This document shows, one piece after another, positions 1 to 11,942 of a stretch of 55,193 bases of DNA. The position numbers were made by a program, and so were the translations under genes. The notes beneath the pieces are model-generated. The model was not told the DNA's origin and did no database searches. It saw nothing but the letters and a program-made list of their open reading frames with translations. Source of the stretch: Gnetum montanum. Lineage: Eukaryota; Streptophyta; Gnetopsida; Gnetales; Gnetaceae. Within the stretch, counting starts at the first letter, position 1; each line of letters opens with the position of its first letter. The stretch covers positions 240,307 through 295,499 of the forward strand of contig MNCI01029448.1 of the NCBI GenBank assembly GCA_015680685.1. The letters are read 5' to 3'.

Positions 1-48
1 CCATGAATTTTGGTTAAATTTTATAATACTTATGATGATTATTTTCTT

Positions 49-380
49 TTGAATATAAGTATTATGATGTCACATGCTCATGTTATAAGTTTTGCATAAT
101 TTAAACTCAAATTATCTAAGTATGAAACTTTGGAGTATGACATGCATGCTACTAGCTAATTAACCCCACACCATCCTTACAAGCCTTCTTCACTCTTTAA
201 TTGACAAAGCACTTGAATATAAGCACTATGATGTGACATGCTTATATTATAATTTTTGGATAATTAAACTCACATTTTCTAAGTATGAAATTTTGAGGTA
301 TGACATGCATGCTACTAGCCAATTAATCCCACACCATTCTTAGAAGCCTTTTGAACTCTTTAATTGATAAAGCACTTAAA
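49..380. repeat. Tandem duplication, about 165 bp x 2
   Basis: Two head-to-tail copies can be aligned by eye, 49-213 and 214-380. Each starts at 'TTGAATATAAG', passes 'TATGACATGCATGCTACTAG' and ends near 'TTAATTGAyAAAGCACTT'. The copies differ at many sites, so the duplication is old. No coding potential is seen in either unit. Confidence 0.75.
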
Positions 381-879
381 TGGTATAGATCACTCTTCCA
401 TGAGTCTATCATCTCCTTGGAGAAACTCTCCATCACCTTCGTGAAGAGGTTAAAACATCACTAAGAGTAACACATTATAGAAACTCCTAGCAATCAAAAA
501 AGCTCATAAGAAACAATCTTTAAGTTCATCTCTTGATGGATTGTACCCATAATGGAGTTCGCTCATCCTTTTCCAAATGTTCAACTTCTAAATATTTTCA
601 AGAGGGATATCAAAGACTAGATTAAAGGAAACTCCACTTAGCCTCCATGATGTCATAGCTTTAGCTAATCATATTAAGAAAATCATGTCTAGCACAATGA
701 CCTAGAGTGGGTAAAGTTCTACAATAGGATTAACAAAGGAATAAAAGACAAGTCTCCATAGGCTATAGGATAGATATTGACACTGGTGAATCAAACTTAA
801 CCAGATTCCTCATCCACTACCAATCATGTTATGCAAAATTTATCAAATGAAGGTTCTTAAAGGAAATATTCCAAGGATA

Positions 880-1260
880 TGCCCAAATATCATAGGTTCC
901 CAATGTTCTATACTCAGCTCTACAACATGTTGCTAAAAGATGGATACTTTAACATCAAAGAATATTTCAGAGTAGCCATGGGCTAGAATCAAACACTTAC
1001 ATATTCTAGCCACAAATCCTTCCTAGTGCATGAAAGAATATTTATAATGTTCAAGGTTGTACAATGTCAAAAAATTTTGCTACTATTATGAAGTTATATG
1101 TAATGACATGACTAAAACACATTCAAAAATAACATCCAAGCTCTTATTGAACAAGGAGGAATATTCTTTGATGCTCTAATTCAACTTGATAATGAAGTAT
1201 CTAGCTTCTATAGGTCCCCAATGATGGCTCCTAATCATGACCAAGAGGATGAACATTAGT
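880..1260 (+). pseudogene. Degenerate gypsy gag fragment with zinc-knuckle remnant
   Basis: Conceptual translation with frame changes gives a stretch like 'YHRFPMFYTQLYNMLLKDGY', followed by a region ending 'NNIQALIEQGGIFFDA'. The gags of elements A and B have the same order: a proline/leucine 'PLPMKPSQLFDQLLKAGL' segment, then a CCHC-like 'YHxxxGHxTxxCxxLKxxIQxxI' knuckle followed by an acidic 'xFDE' stretch. Most of the knuckle cysteines and histidines are gone and several stops interrupt it. It is probably the remains of another Tat-like element; no matching pro or pol is visible nearby. It runs directly into the tandem repeat that follows. Confidence 0.55.
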
Positions 1261-1640
1261 TTTGGCACTTTTAATAGTATTTGAAGGCCCAAACCAAGGT
1301 GTTTTTGGCTAAGTAATGCTAAGTAACGATAAAGTTAATGTCAACATCACCTACAAGAACACCCTTAAGAACACCATCTCTAATAGCATCTCAGGCTTCT
1401 AAAAGTCCCTAGTGATGGATCCTAATAACTCCAAAAGGATGGGCATTAGTTTGGATACTTTTGGTAGTGTTTGAAGGTCCAAACTGAGGTGTTATTAGCT
1501 AAGTGATGCTAAAGTTAGCATTAATGTCACCTATAGAAACACCCTCAAAAAAACCATTTTCAATAGCATCTTGGGTTTCCATAGGATCCTAATGATGGCT
1601 TCTAGTCATCCCCAAGATTATATGAATCAATTAGGGTAGT
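1206..1640. repeat. Tandem repeat, about 180 bp x 2.3
   Basis: Unit 1 (1206-1396) and unit 2 (1397-1577) share 'AATGATGGCTCCTAATCAT', 'TTTGAAGGyCCAAAC' and 'AACACCmTCwmnAACACCAT'-like blocks. A partial third unit covers about 1578-1640. The first unit overlaps the 3' end of the gag remnant, so the array arose by duplicating retroelement sequence. Confidence 0.7.
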
Positions 1641-1712
1641 TTTGATAACCTTCAATGATGCTAGAAAATATTTTCAAGTATAACCTAAAAATGTTGGAAA
1701 ATTTTTCTAAGT

Positions 1713-1748
1713 GTGTGACAAGGTGATGTTGACATCATCTTGTCACAC
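1713..1748. repeat. Inverted repeat, 16-bp arms
   Basis: The arms GTGTGACAAGGTGATG (1713-1728) and CATCATCTTGTCACAC (1733-1748) are complementary at 15 of 16 positions, with a 4-nt loop TTGA. It sits about 115 bp upstream of a TATAAATA and would form a stable hairpin. It is not clearly a terminator, since no poly-T tract follows. Confidence 0.7.
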
Positions 1749-1861
1749 TAAAGTTTGAATTTTTCAACTAGTTCAAAGATCAAACTTACTAAAATTAAAC
1801 TCTAGATGAACTTAAAGTGAACTTCCCTTAGCTTTAGAGTCAGATTTGGTGACCGTAACCC

Positions 1862-1869
1862 TATAAATA
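1862..1869 (+). promoter_or_regulatory. TATA-like box, possible LTR promoter remnant
   Basis: TATAAATA in the context 'AACCCTATAAATATGG' resembles the promoter context of the other LTRs in this window ('CCCTATAAATACC' in element A). About 200 bp of flanking sequence looks like LTR U3/R, but no TG...CA boundaries could be set. This rests on sequence likeness alone. Confidence 0.3.
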
Positions 1870-3740
1870 TGGCATTAAAACTTATATCTTGGGTTCAATT
1901 TCTTAAGATCTAGAGCTCATTCTTAGATTTTAAAAGATCACAAGCATAAGTAACATATCCTTGCATCTTCCATGAATTCCATGATCACACTTGTAGTTCT
2001 AGGACCAACACTAATACAACATCAATTTCAATCAACAACTTTATTTTAGTTCCTAGAGTTAGAATTTTTCAAGCTTTAGTTTCATTTTCTAGAGTTATGA
2101 TTTTTTCAAGTCCTACATTAGTCCCAAGACACTTAGTTAAAATAGTCCAATTTTATCCCTATATTGATTATTGATCACTTCTACTTCTTCCCCATCCATA
2201 CACTCACCCTTCAAAGGTTTAAGGCTTGAAGATGGTGCTAATATTTTATTATTTTGGTTGGGAACAAGTTGCAGCTAAAAATCATTCAAATTAATAGTGA
2301 AAAAACCTTAAGCTTGTTTGGATTACTCATTTAAAAAAATATTTTTTTGCTAATTGATCTCTTTTGTTTTTAGTGATCTTGCATGATTACAAAAGATTTT
2401 TTATTAATCCATATCACAATGATATATTCATATTCCATTTCCTACTAGATATATCGATCTTCATTGATTTATGTGATGCCCAACAATATCATGAAATGTT
2501 TCCTGAGAGGAATCAATTTTCTTAGTACTTCAATGATGGTCAATGACAAAGGTTGAAAAGAATAATAATTCCCATGAATTCCTATGATTTACATTAATAC
2601 TAGCTAGTTTTCTTAAAAAATAAAAATCTTTGACCCATGCTTTAACATCCATGACTTGAGAAAAGAACTCTAACCATATGATGAAGATACTAAAGATACC
2701 TTTGTCTCTTCCCTGAATCGAAACCTAATCATTTGAATATTTACTTGAGTAACAAGATGTCTGCCATGATTAAGAAATGGATAACTTATCCTTTAAACTC
2801 TTTTCTTATCTATTGTATCTTAACTAGAATCTCATATAGTTGATATACCTTTGTAAGTCCTTTATTTCTCTGATATGTTCAAAATCACTGGGGAGATGTG
2901 TCAGGACAACTAGCATAGGAATTTGATCTATTCAACATGGTCAATTCTTTCCTTAGTCATGGCTCTTGGATTAAGTTTAGCCCTTAATTTTGATTTTCCT
3001 TGAATTGTGGTTTACTCTAATACTAATTGTAACACCCCATTTTTGAATGTCATGGTTAACATCAATGATACATTATATTTAACATTATGCATAGTCCATT
3101 TAAAATCTTATAACTCAACATTACCCACTAGAATTAAACCCACAACTTAAAGCTTTTAAATCAAGCACAAACAAGAATGCAAGCATACCTAACAAATACC
3201 CCAACATCTTGTTTTAGTGGTATAATTCTACTCTTATCATTGACTTCAAAGATAGTAAATAAAAAAATAATTTTAAATTTTTGAGAAAAATTAAAATGAA
3301 GAAAGGATATCCTATATCTCTAATTATTTCTATTTCTTCATTAATGAGTTACACATTTGGATGAAAAAAATATGTTTTCAGATAGGAAACCTACTTCTTT
3401 ATACAAATAATGTTACTTCAATATCTACTTCTAAGAATGGTATGCCTAATATGCTACAAATTTTAAAATGATTTTGCATTTATTCTAGCTTGCAAGTCAA
3501 TGTAGAGAAAACTAAAATAATGATAAAGGACACAAGAAACACATAGTATAATTTTAAATTTGGTAATTAAAATTTACAAATTAATTAAAGGTGAAAGTTC
3601 AAACATCCTACTCCATGCTTTAATTACAATGTAATTTACTTCCTCTAAGATCATTAGCTATTTATTAGTTTATTACTTATACTAAAATACTATTAAAAAT
3701 AGAACTAATGAAAATTTTTAAAAGTAGTTTTTAAAGACAA
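1870..3740. other. AT-rich stretch, no gene seen
   Basis: Both strands are closed by frequent stops. I see no recognisable domain, RNA gene or well-defined repeat here; it may be unreadable retroelement debris. Confidence 0.6.
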
Positions 3741-3915
3741 AAAGGGGACCATTCCTTAGAGCAATGATAAGGTGCTTGTTTCTCAAGCTCTAAGGCTTGG
3801 GTTTGAGGCTAGGCATAGCTACCCCAAAAGAGGTTAGGATTTCACTAATCCACTGACCCTCCTAACATCCTAGCTTGACAAGATAAGCATTAAGCTTCTA
3901 GGTGATGATTCTTTA
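3741..3915 (+). repeat. tRNA-derived SINE candidate
   Basis: An A-box-like element (GAGCAATGATAAGG, about 3759-3772) is followed about 30 nt later by a B-box-like element (GGTTTGAGGCT, 3800-3810, against GGTTCGANNCC). The intervening 'GTGCTTGTTTCTCAAGCTCTAAGG' reads like the anticodon-arm part of plant tRNA-derived SINE heads. The 3' limit near 3915 is a guess, and no flanking duplication was established. A decayed tRNA gene is the alternative, but the sequence continues past the tRNA-like part without a clean acceptor stem. Confidence 0.5.
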
Positions 3916-6900
3916 GTTCTTGAAGACAAAAGAACACAAATAGAATTTTCAAGGGATACAATAATTGAAAGCTCAAAATATAAATTCAAGCACATTCGTA
4001 ATTTGATTTGACAACAAGTTCTAAGAACACTAGGTCAAATGTAGAAAACTAGAAAAAAAATTATTTAGAATGCATAAGAGGTAATTAGGTAAACTTAGTA
4101 GTTCACTACTTATTAGGTGTTCTCTCAATGAGATGTAGCATTTTCATTAGCAAGCTTCATTTAAGTTCACATCATTTTAGAATAGTAAGTGAAAGATGGA
4201 TGCAAATTCTTAGAGAAAAGCATACTTGTAGGTTATGTGGTTCAAGAGGTCATGATGATGAGCAACATATTTTTCTTAGTTTCTTTTAGATTAAATATTT
4301 TATGTAAAAACATAATATTGCAAAAAAAGGTATATATGAACATTTCTTTACATCCATGTGCACTGGCAACTTTGTTAAATCATTATTGAATTTTTATGAT
4401 ACAAATGTGATATCTTTCCAATAAATTATGGGTCTTCAAACATAATAAATCCTCCATTTTAAATTTTTTAAATCATTAAATTCCTTTGTAGGCCCATCTT
4501 AAAATGTTACATCTTAAAGATGAATCCAAATAATCACATAGTCACCTTTTCATGGGGCCTTCAACGTGTTAAGTTTCCAATCGTTAGCAATATGTAGTTA
4601 TGTCTTGTCATTTATTTTGGCTGAGAGGCCAACATGTTTGGCACGATGGTGGGTGGGAGGGAGATGAATTTTGTCACCATTGCCATGTCACACCACATCA
4701 AATTCCACCAAATGGAGAAAAAATAAGATTAACACATATAGCTTTCCTTCCATGGTGGCACACCTAATCACTAGATACTTGAGAGCCATGTATCCAAAGA
4801 TGCCCCAAACGCCTTCACCTATGAAGGATGAGTGATGCTATTGGTGTGTGTTGTCATAATCCTTGCCCTTGCATTTAATGAATTGGATGAGTGCAAAGCC
4901 ACCGAGACACAAATTGAGGTCACTATCTAGGAAGACATTGTTGCTAGGAAATTGGAAAATGCTACACAAGAGAGCAGCAATATTGCCACCACCATGGTGG
5001 AGTGCACTAGATTCACTCATATCAAAGATTTCTTCATGGTGGCAAGTCACTCATGAACAAGGTGTGGCTTGGGCCTACGTAGCCTACAAAAATTTTATGT
5101 TTTAATATATTTATTTTATTTCTTTAATTTTCTGCATCATAGGGGTCATGCACGTTGGTGGCAATGATGCGGTGAATGACACATGCAAATGATAGTTTTG
5201 GGAAAGGCCATGTAGCATAGTGCCATAGGTGAAGCATTCATAGAAATAGGGGGAGTGATAGATGTTTGGTAGTGATATTTGTGGTAGCATGGTATGGTGC
5301 TACTAGACAGCATGCACTACAACCTTTAGTATGACATGCATAGGTGTAGCAGTGAGAGGCCAAGGTGGAGGTGCAAGATAGTAATGTAGAGGACGATGAG
5401 CATGGAAGGGAGGAAAAATAATGCAAAAGATGAGGGCACAAGCAAAGCATTCAAATGATGGGAGTGTTGCAGGGTAGAGCCACACCAACTATGGGGCTGC
5501 ATGGCCTTTTGTGGATTTGTAGACCATGTGGATAGGTCATGTTGCCATGTCGATGGTTTTAGTGGACTACATGGACATCAAGTGTCTACTACACCTTAGT
5601 GACTACATTTAGCAGATCATGTTGGGGTCCAAGTTCAAGTGCAACTTGGTGGTATGGCAAGTGAGCATGGTTTCTAATTTTGCATAGTCAAGCCATCCAA
5701 AATTCCTACGTAGTTGTTATTTTTTATTCAGTAAGCCTTAGGAAATTTTTGATTTCATTTCAAAAATTTCTGATTTTGTTTCCACTCAATTATAAGTTGC
5801 AGTTGATAAAGCTCTAGCAAATTTCTATTTTGGTTTCCAACCTATTTCTAGCATTGCCCTATATAACCTTCCAATGTATAGGGAGATGTAACTCTTTCAA
5901 TTGCAGCCACTATCCCAACTAAGCATGGTGCTAAAAGTAAGACCACAGATGCCAACAACACCTCTTTCATCTACGTGGTAGGAAAAGCAAGATCACAGAT
6001 GTTGGCAACACCTTCTTCAACTACAGCCACTCCAACCATTCTCTCACACCCCAACTATTTCAATAATATTCAAAAGACACCTACAAAAATAAGAATTAAT
6101 GTATGTCTACCTTAGATTTTTCACCAAAGTTTATCACTGTAATTTTGACTTTATTTTTCTCTTTATTTTCTTTGCACTTAGATTCTAGATTGTCTCATAA
6201 GGTATCATACTAAAAATAAAACTTCAAAGACTATGTTGTAAGACTCTGTCATAAGGCCAAGTAGACCATTGCTATTATTTAAGTTGTTTTTTAATTTTCC
6301 ACTTACTTTAAGGACCTTAACTATTTATTGTAAATGAGGTAAAGGAATCAAAATGATGATAAGGTTGAAAAGAACGAATTTTAATATTGAAATTGGACCC
6401 TTGATCCACATTCTGTAGATTGTAAAATATTGGTTCTTACATTTTTATGATTATGGCTATGTATAGTAAATTAGAACATCTTGAAAATAATCAATCACCA
6501 TAAAATAATTAAAGGAATAAAGAGAACCTTTCTATCTTGACCATGTATTAGATAATGATATGGGATGTTCATGATTTATAGGTGATGTTCGAGTTGCAAA
6601 GTTGTATACCCTTCAAAGATATGTATGTATAACATTCCTTTTGTTACATAGTTTCTCATAAAAATGGAAATACATTATAGACCGATACTAAAATGTTTTT
6701 ATTGTATTCATGTGTGGCCACAAGACCTTGATGTATTAGAAAAATTGCATAAATTATCTGTTTTGTTACACTAAAGTGCTATAATGTTGTTATCATTAGC
6801 TAACAAGGTGCAATGAATCATTTTTTTGTACATCCATTTGTCATCGCTTATAACATGAAAGTGTAGGTCCATAATATTATTAGTTTGCAACATCTACCTA

Positions 6901-7050
6901 CACAAACAAAAACGAAAGCAAAAAAAAACCATCACTTAGGCATATGATGTTAATTATTGAGTATTTAGCCTTTATTATTTTAGGGGGATAACCCTTCATC
7001 ATATGATAAACTACATGCCATATTGCATATCTCATCATATTATCTTGCTT
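3916..7050. other. Repeat-like sequence without identifiable genes
   Basis: Short open frames at 4189-4389, 4863-5105 and 5303-5488 show no domain or plausible start context. 5640-6060 has an LTR-like character: a TATA-like 'CCTATATAACC' near 5858-5868, then two imperfect copies of an 'AGAyCACAGATGyyrrCAACACC' block at about 5940 and 5993. No LTR boundaries could be defined. Confidence 0.5.
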
Positions 7051-7089
7051 ATAGGTGGTGAATTTTTTTGTCAATGATAATATGAATGG

Positions 7090-7260
7090 ATATTGATGAT
7101 TACTATCATTAATGTGTCTGGGGTTGGAGATAAGTTTATGTAACAAAGTTATTTTAACTATAATATGCTTTACATAGGTTGTTTAAATTATGCTTTCATA
7201 TCATAGTTAGATAAAAATATTAGACAAGGTTCATGATAACCACAAATATTTTCAAACTTT
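7090..7260. repeat. Dispersed direct repeat, copy 1
   Basis: About 170 bp matching 8050-8220 in the same orientation. Shared blocks include 'AATATGCTTTACATrGGTT', 'ATGCTTTCAyAyCATA' and 'ATATTAGACAAGGTTCAT'. The two copies are about 0.96 kb apart. They could be the terminal repeats of a small decayed element or a local duplication. Confidence 0.7.
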
Positions 7261-7277
7261 TTATAATTTTTTGAATT

Positions 7278-7370
7278 ATAATTCTTTAAAAAAATTATAA
7301 TTCTTTGAATTAAGGTTGATGATTATAATGTATTTCACATTTCATTGTAATTGTAAATTAAAAAATAGTA
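7278..7370. repeat. Second dispersed repeat, copy 1
   Basis: The 'ATAATTCTTTrAATTAAGGTTGATGATTATAAwGTATTTCACATTT' type sequence recurs at about 7660-7735. Both copies follow a 'GGTGAATTTTTTT' motif (about 7054 and 7646), so several repeat blocks occur in the same order. Confidence 0.6.
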
Positions 7371-7659
7371 AGAAAGATAAAACTATTTTTAGTTCTTTGA
7401 TTTGAAGGAAAACATAATCTGTTTGTTAGCCTTTTATTTATATATTAGACAGTTATAGGGTGAGTAATGCACCCAATTATTTTTTTTATAATTGTGTAGT
7501 ATTGGTTTTAATTTATAAAAATAAATGAACAAAAATTAGTAGGGTTCCCTGAAATAAAAGATACTTTAACTAGAGTTAAAGCAAACCTTTTTTAGAAAAC
7601 ACTGAAGTCATATTTCATTGCATACCATATTTTTGTGTTTATAGATGGTGAATTTTTTT

Positions 7660-7735
7660 AATAATTCTTTAAATTAAGGTTGATGATTATAAAGTATTTC
7701 ACATTTAATCAGAATTGTAAAGAAAAAAAATACTA
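7660..7735. repeat. Second dispersed repeat, copy 2
   Basis: Partner of the copy at 7278-7370, same orientation, shortened at the 3' side. With the 7090/8050 pair it implies a duplicated segment of about 1 kb that has since diverged. Confidence 0.6.
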
Positions 7736-8049
7736 AATATATACATACACAATCTGAACCTATTATAATGCTACAAGGACTTTCTCCTTTAATATTACCA
7801 ATTTCATTCATAGTTGTATTTTTTAGAATAAAGTGCCAAACAAGGATAAAACACTCAAGTTGCAATGTTCCCATGAATCTATATCATGAATTTGTTTAGG
7901 TATAGCACTATTCACCACTGGTTAATAAAATATAATAATATGGTTTCATAACTTTTATGGACATCATAACTTTTATTTTAAGCTTATGGGTATAATTAAT
8001 ATACATGATTATGTTGGTTAGGTTTTATAAAATTGAAACACTATGCTAA

Positions 8050-8220
8050 AAGTGCAATGACTACCATTATGGTATCCAGAGTTGGAGAAGAGTCTACATA
8101 CCATAGTTATTTCAACTAGAATATGCTTTACATGGGTTATTTAAGTGATGCTTTCACACCATACTTAGATAAGAATATTAGACAAGGTTCATTGTAACCA
8201 CTCAAATATTTTAAAACTCA
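8050..8220. repeat. Dispersed direct repeat, copy 2
   Basis: Partner of 7090-7260. Roughly 80 percent identical by eye, with small indels. No coding potential. Confidence 0.7.
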
Positions 8221-10330
8221 AATTCTCAATAACAACCATGTTATATATTTCTAACAATAAGTATTATGTGCTTTGGATATGTAGGAAAATAAACATTATA
8301 TTCCTTAGATAGTTAGGAAACTAAATCTAAATTTTATTGGAAGATATTATAATTAAGCAACATGTGTAAGTATGCTAATGATGGAATATTTGTATTTAGG
8401 CATTATCAACAACATGGATCCTACTACTATTAGTCCCAATAGGAAAGGCATAGAACACTTTGTTCAAGATCAGCTACAACAACCATTAGTTGCAAAGATA
8501 ACATTAATAATAATAATAATGTAAATAACATTATCTAGAGTTAAGACCATTGAGTCTTTGAAGATTCATCCTTCTTTCTTTATGCACAGATACAAAAAGA
8601 TTTCATATGCTAAACATCTCCATAGTAGAATTTCATAGGAGAATCATTTTACTCAATTGGAAGATTAAGCATATTGAGTTCACACTTATCACTGTATTTT
8701 ACCTTTTGCTCAATTCTATTCTACAACTTTGTAATGTTTCTTGCAATAATTGTGCAATGTATTCCTTCATCAACATATATGAAATATATAAACTTTTAAT
8801 TCTACCAATTTATGTTTACCAATATATATTATTTAGAATGAAAATAGTGATTTTATTTAAATAGTTCTATTAATATTTTAACAACTTGAAAATTTACAAT
8901 TATGTTCTTTATAATGATAATTGATAACATAAAAACTTAAAAAATAATTAAATTCTACTCATTGCCTATGAAGTTGCTTCACTAGCTTATATATATATAT
9001 ATATATATCAATTGGCTGAGATGATTTTAAATAAGATGATTTTAACCAAGCCAAACTACTGGATGAGGTAACAAAATAACTAAAAATGAAATCACTCATA
9101 CCTCCTCTGTTTCTCTACCACTTACCCAATTTAGTTTTACCCTTTCCATAACATTTGTTCTACCTTTGTTTATTCATGGTGTTTTTGAAAAATAAATTTC
9201 TCACATAAATAATGCTAAAACTGCTTACATTTATCATTATATTTATCATTTATGTTTTGCATTTTCCTTCTCTGTGTTTTATAGTTATTTTTATTTACAC
9301 TTTTTGCATTATTGGACTATTTGTTGGTTGTTAATTAAAAAAATTAATAAGAAAAGGTTAAAGCATCATTTTATAAAAAGTAATTTTAATATTTTTTCCT
9401 AGGTTTTATGGTTATTTTTAGTTTTCAATCAATTATTTGACCAAGTAGATGGTTGTTAAAGTATCATTTTGCATCTATCGGACTTATTTCTAGATTCTTT
9501 TAACTCAATTTATTTTTAACTCAATGTTGCCCACTTTCTTTTACATATTATTTTTCCTGTAACTTTGTGCTACTAAGCATAATCATACATGGATTTTAGG
9601 CCAAAATTCATAACACTAACCTTATTTTTAATTTCTATAGAATTGTTTTATAAAAGTCAATATTTTACTACATTTAAAAACCAAAACTTTAGAATTAGGA
9701 AAAAGTAAATTTTTGCTGCATTAATATTTAATATTACATCTTGTTTATTTCAAAATAAAATATAGCATCCTTTTGCATACGTGAGCCTAGGGTGGTGTAT
9801 ATGAGGAAAAAATTTTGAATGTTAACTTTTAATAAATAAGTGAAGCTTTAATTTACAGTTTGGAAATGGTAAATAAAAATATGTGAATATGTTTAACTTC
9901 GTTATTTCTACGATCTATAAAAAAATATATTAGAAATTAATGTATAAAACTTATATATATAATTTATAAGCATTCCATCTCATTTTCTTTTAACCCTAAC
10001 TAATGCTTAATGCTCATGTGCTAAGTGAAGCATAGAGTGAAAGTATAACCTCTTTTTGACTAGTTGTGCCTAGGCTCAAAACCAGATCTTATGAAGTAGA
10101 TTTTGAAAGATGGCTAGATCTCCTATTTTGAAATAAATGCATATATAATATGAAGTAAATTTTAAAATAAAAATAAATTGAAATATTCTATAGAACCCCA
10201 TTTCATTACTCTTGTTAGATTCTTAGAAAACTTAGCTTACTTAATCATTATTTATGATACATTAATAATTTTACATTGTACAATCTCCATTATTATACAT
10301 TTTTCCTTATTTTCTCAACCATGAAAAGAT
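8221..10330. other. AT-rich stretch, no gene seen
   Basis: Apart from a short AAT run (about 8500-8520) and the TA tract at 8988-9008 there is nothing identifiable. The open frame at 8607-8864 is low-complexity and lacks any recognisable domain. Confidence 0.55.
8988..9008. repeat. (TA)n microsatellite
   Basis: An uninterrupted TA dinucleotide run of about 21 bp. Confidence 0.9.
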
Positions 10331-10458
10331 TACAACTTTGATATCTTTAGTTTTAGTTAAAATTTTCAAGATGGTATGTGTGTTCATAGCAACTTGATAT
10401 CTTTAATATTTAGTGAAAAATTTCATAGCAACTTGATATCTTTAGTGTTTAGTTACAA
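10331..10458. repeat. Short tandem repeat built on 'CAACTTGATATCTTTA'
   Basis: Three spaced copies of 'AACTTkGATATCTTTA', each followed by a 'TTTAGTkAmAA' tail; the last two are preceded by 'TTCATAG'. Units are of unequal length (about 58, 39 and 31 bp). Confidence 0.65.
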
Positions 10459-11942
10459 CGTTTTTAGCATCGTATATTGATAAAACCTTTATGTCAAACA
10501 TCTTTCTATTTGTCATTGTAGATGCGATGTAGTGGACAATGGTCATGCCTATGAATACCAACCCACCATTGTGCTAAAACAATAACTTTCACTAACACTT
10601 AGCTATATTCTTATAGTTTTTTTTTCTAACTTAGACTTAGAGAGTTAGAGTGAATGCCCATAGTGTGGTAACTAACAATTGAATTAAATCTTTATTCAAG
10701 TGTATTATTCCTAAACATAGTCCATGATTAGTAATAAAGATGGATATTTTTTCTCATCATTGTGGCATCTAACTTAGCTTAATTTTACTTTTTCATGTCA
10801 TTTACAATTACTAGGTCATTTACTTTTGTTAAGCCAATTACTTTCCTAATGTCTATTAGTAAGGTGGAATAAGTATGAATATTTTTTAGTGTAAAGTGTA
10901 ATTGTTTAGTAACATAGTAGTAAATTTGGTTGATTTTCTTAATAGTAAAGTTACTTGGTGATCTCAATAATGGTTACATGAGTTAAGGATGTGTATGTCA
11001 AGCCAAGAATAGATACTTATTACCCATAGGCTAGAATAGTTTTCTACTCTCATTGCACTTAGACTTAGATTTTATCATCATGTTTCCATCATGTTTGCAT
11101 GTAGTTATAATTGAACCAAACAAAATCATCATATTATATACCTCACTAAGAGTTAAACCATACAACCTGCACTTCACTAACTCTACATGCAAAGATAACA
11201 ATCACGAACAAAACATCAACTACTAGTATATTTACCTTGTCAATCCATGGATTATGATTAGATTGCATGTAAACATTCATGACTTGTATGGTTGATTGTT
11301 GGAATACCCAACTACTCATCATTGATACCATTATTGGAAATGGATCAATGTTTACTAGGTATTTGATTTTACAAAGTTCATTGTATCAAACATCATAGAG
11401 TACATCTTTCATAATTAGAACAATTTTCTTCAAAGTACATACTTCAATGTCAAACATTTAACATGGCTTCTATAATTAAAGAAAAATATCTAGCTACTAT
11501 TAAATTTCATGAGTCATAACAAGGACTATAATGAAGAAGAATGAAGTGCACTGATGCAAACTAGATATTATTATACTCATATTGATCCTTACTATTCTAA
11601 ATTCACATTTGTTTTTTACTAGGATGAACAACTCATATGGAGAGATTTACAGGACAACATTATCTTGCCACTAGAATATTTAGCACCATTAATTCTTTAA
11701 GTAGTCCTTATGTGGCCATGTACAAGAAGGTTCCCATATCATCAAATACATGGCCAAGCCATACTAACCAACGGAGGCTCAAGAAAGAAAGGATGCCATC
11801 ATGGAGATAAGACATGAGCATGACAAAGGGAAGAAGGCATCTTAAATAGTTGTCATAGAAGAAAAATAAAATGATATATTTCAAATTGAGAAATTCTATC
11901 CGCCTCATGGATCCCTCTCTCAAAAACCAATTGTCCATATTG
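10459..11942. other. AT-rich stretch, no gene seen
   Basis: Open frames up to 76 codons occur (for example 11708-11938 on the minus strand) but show no domain. The last part may be 5' untranslated or flanking sequence of the gag-like relic that follows. Confidence 0.5.

Noticed and set aside
4863-5105. Possible host gene exon (80-codon frame)
   Set aside because: No domain, no splice context and an overlapping minus frame of similar length; most likely chance.
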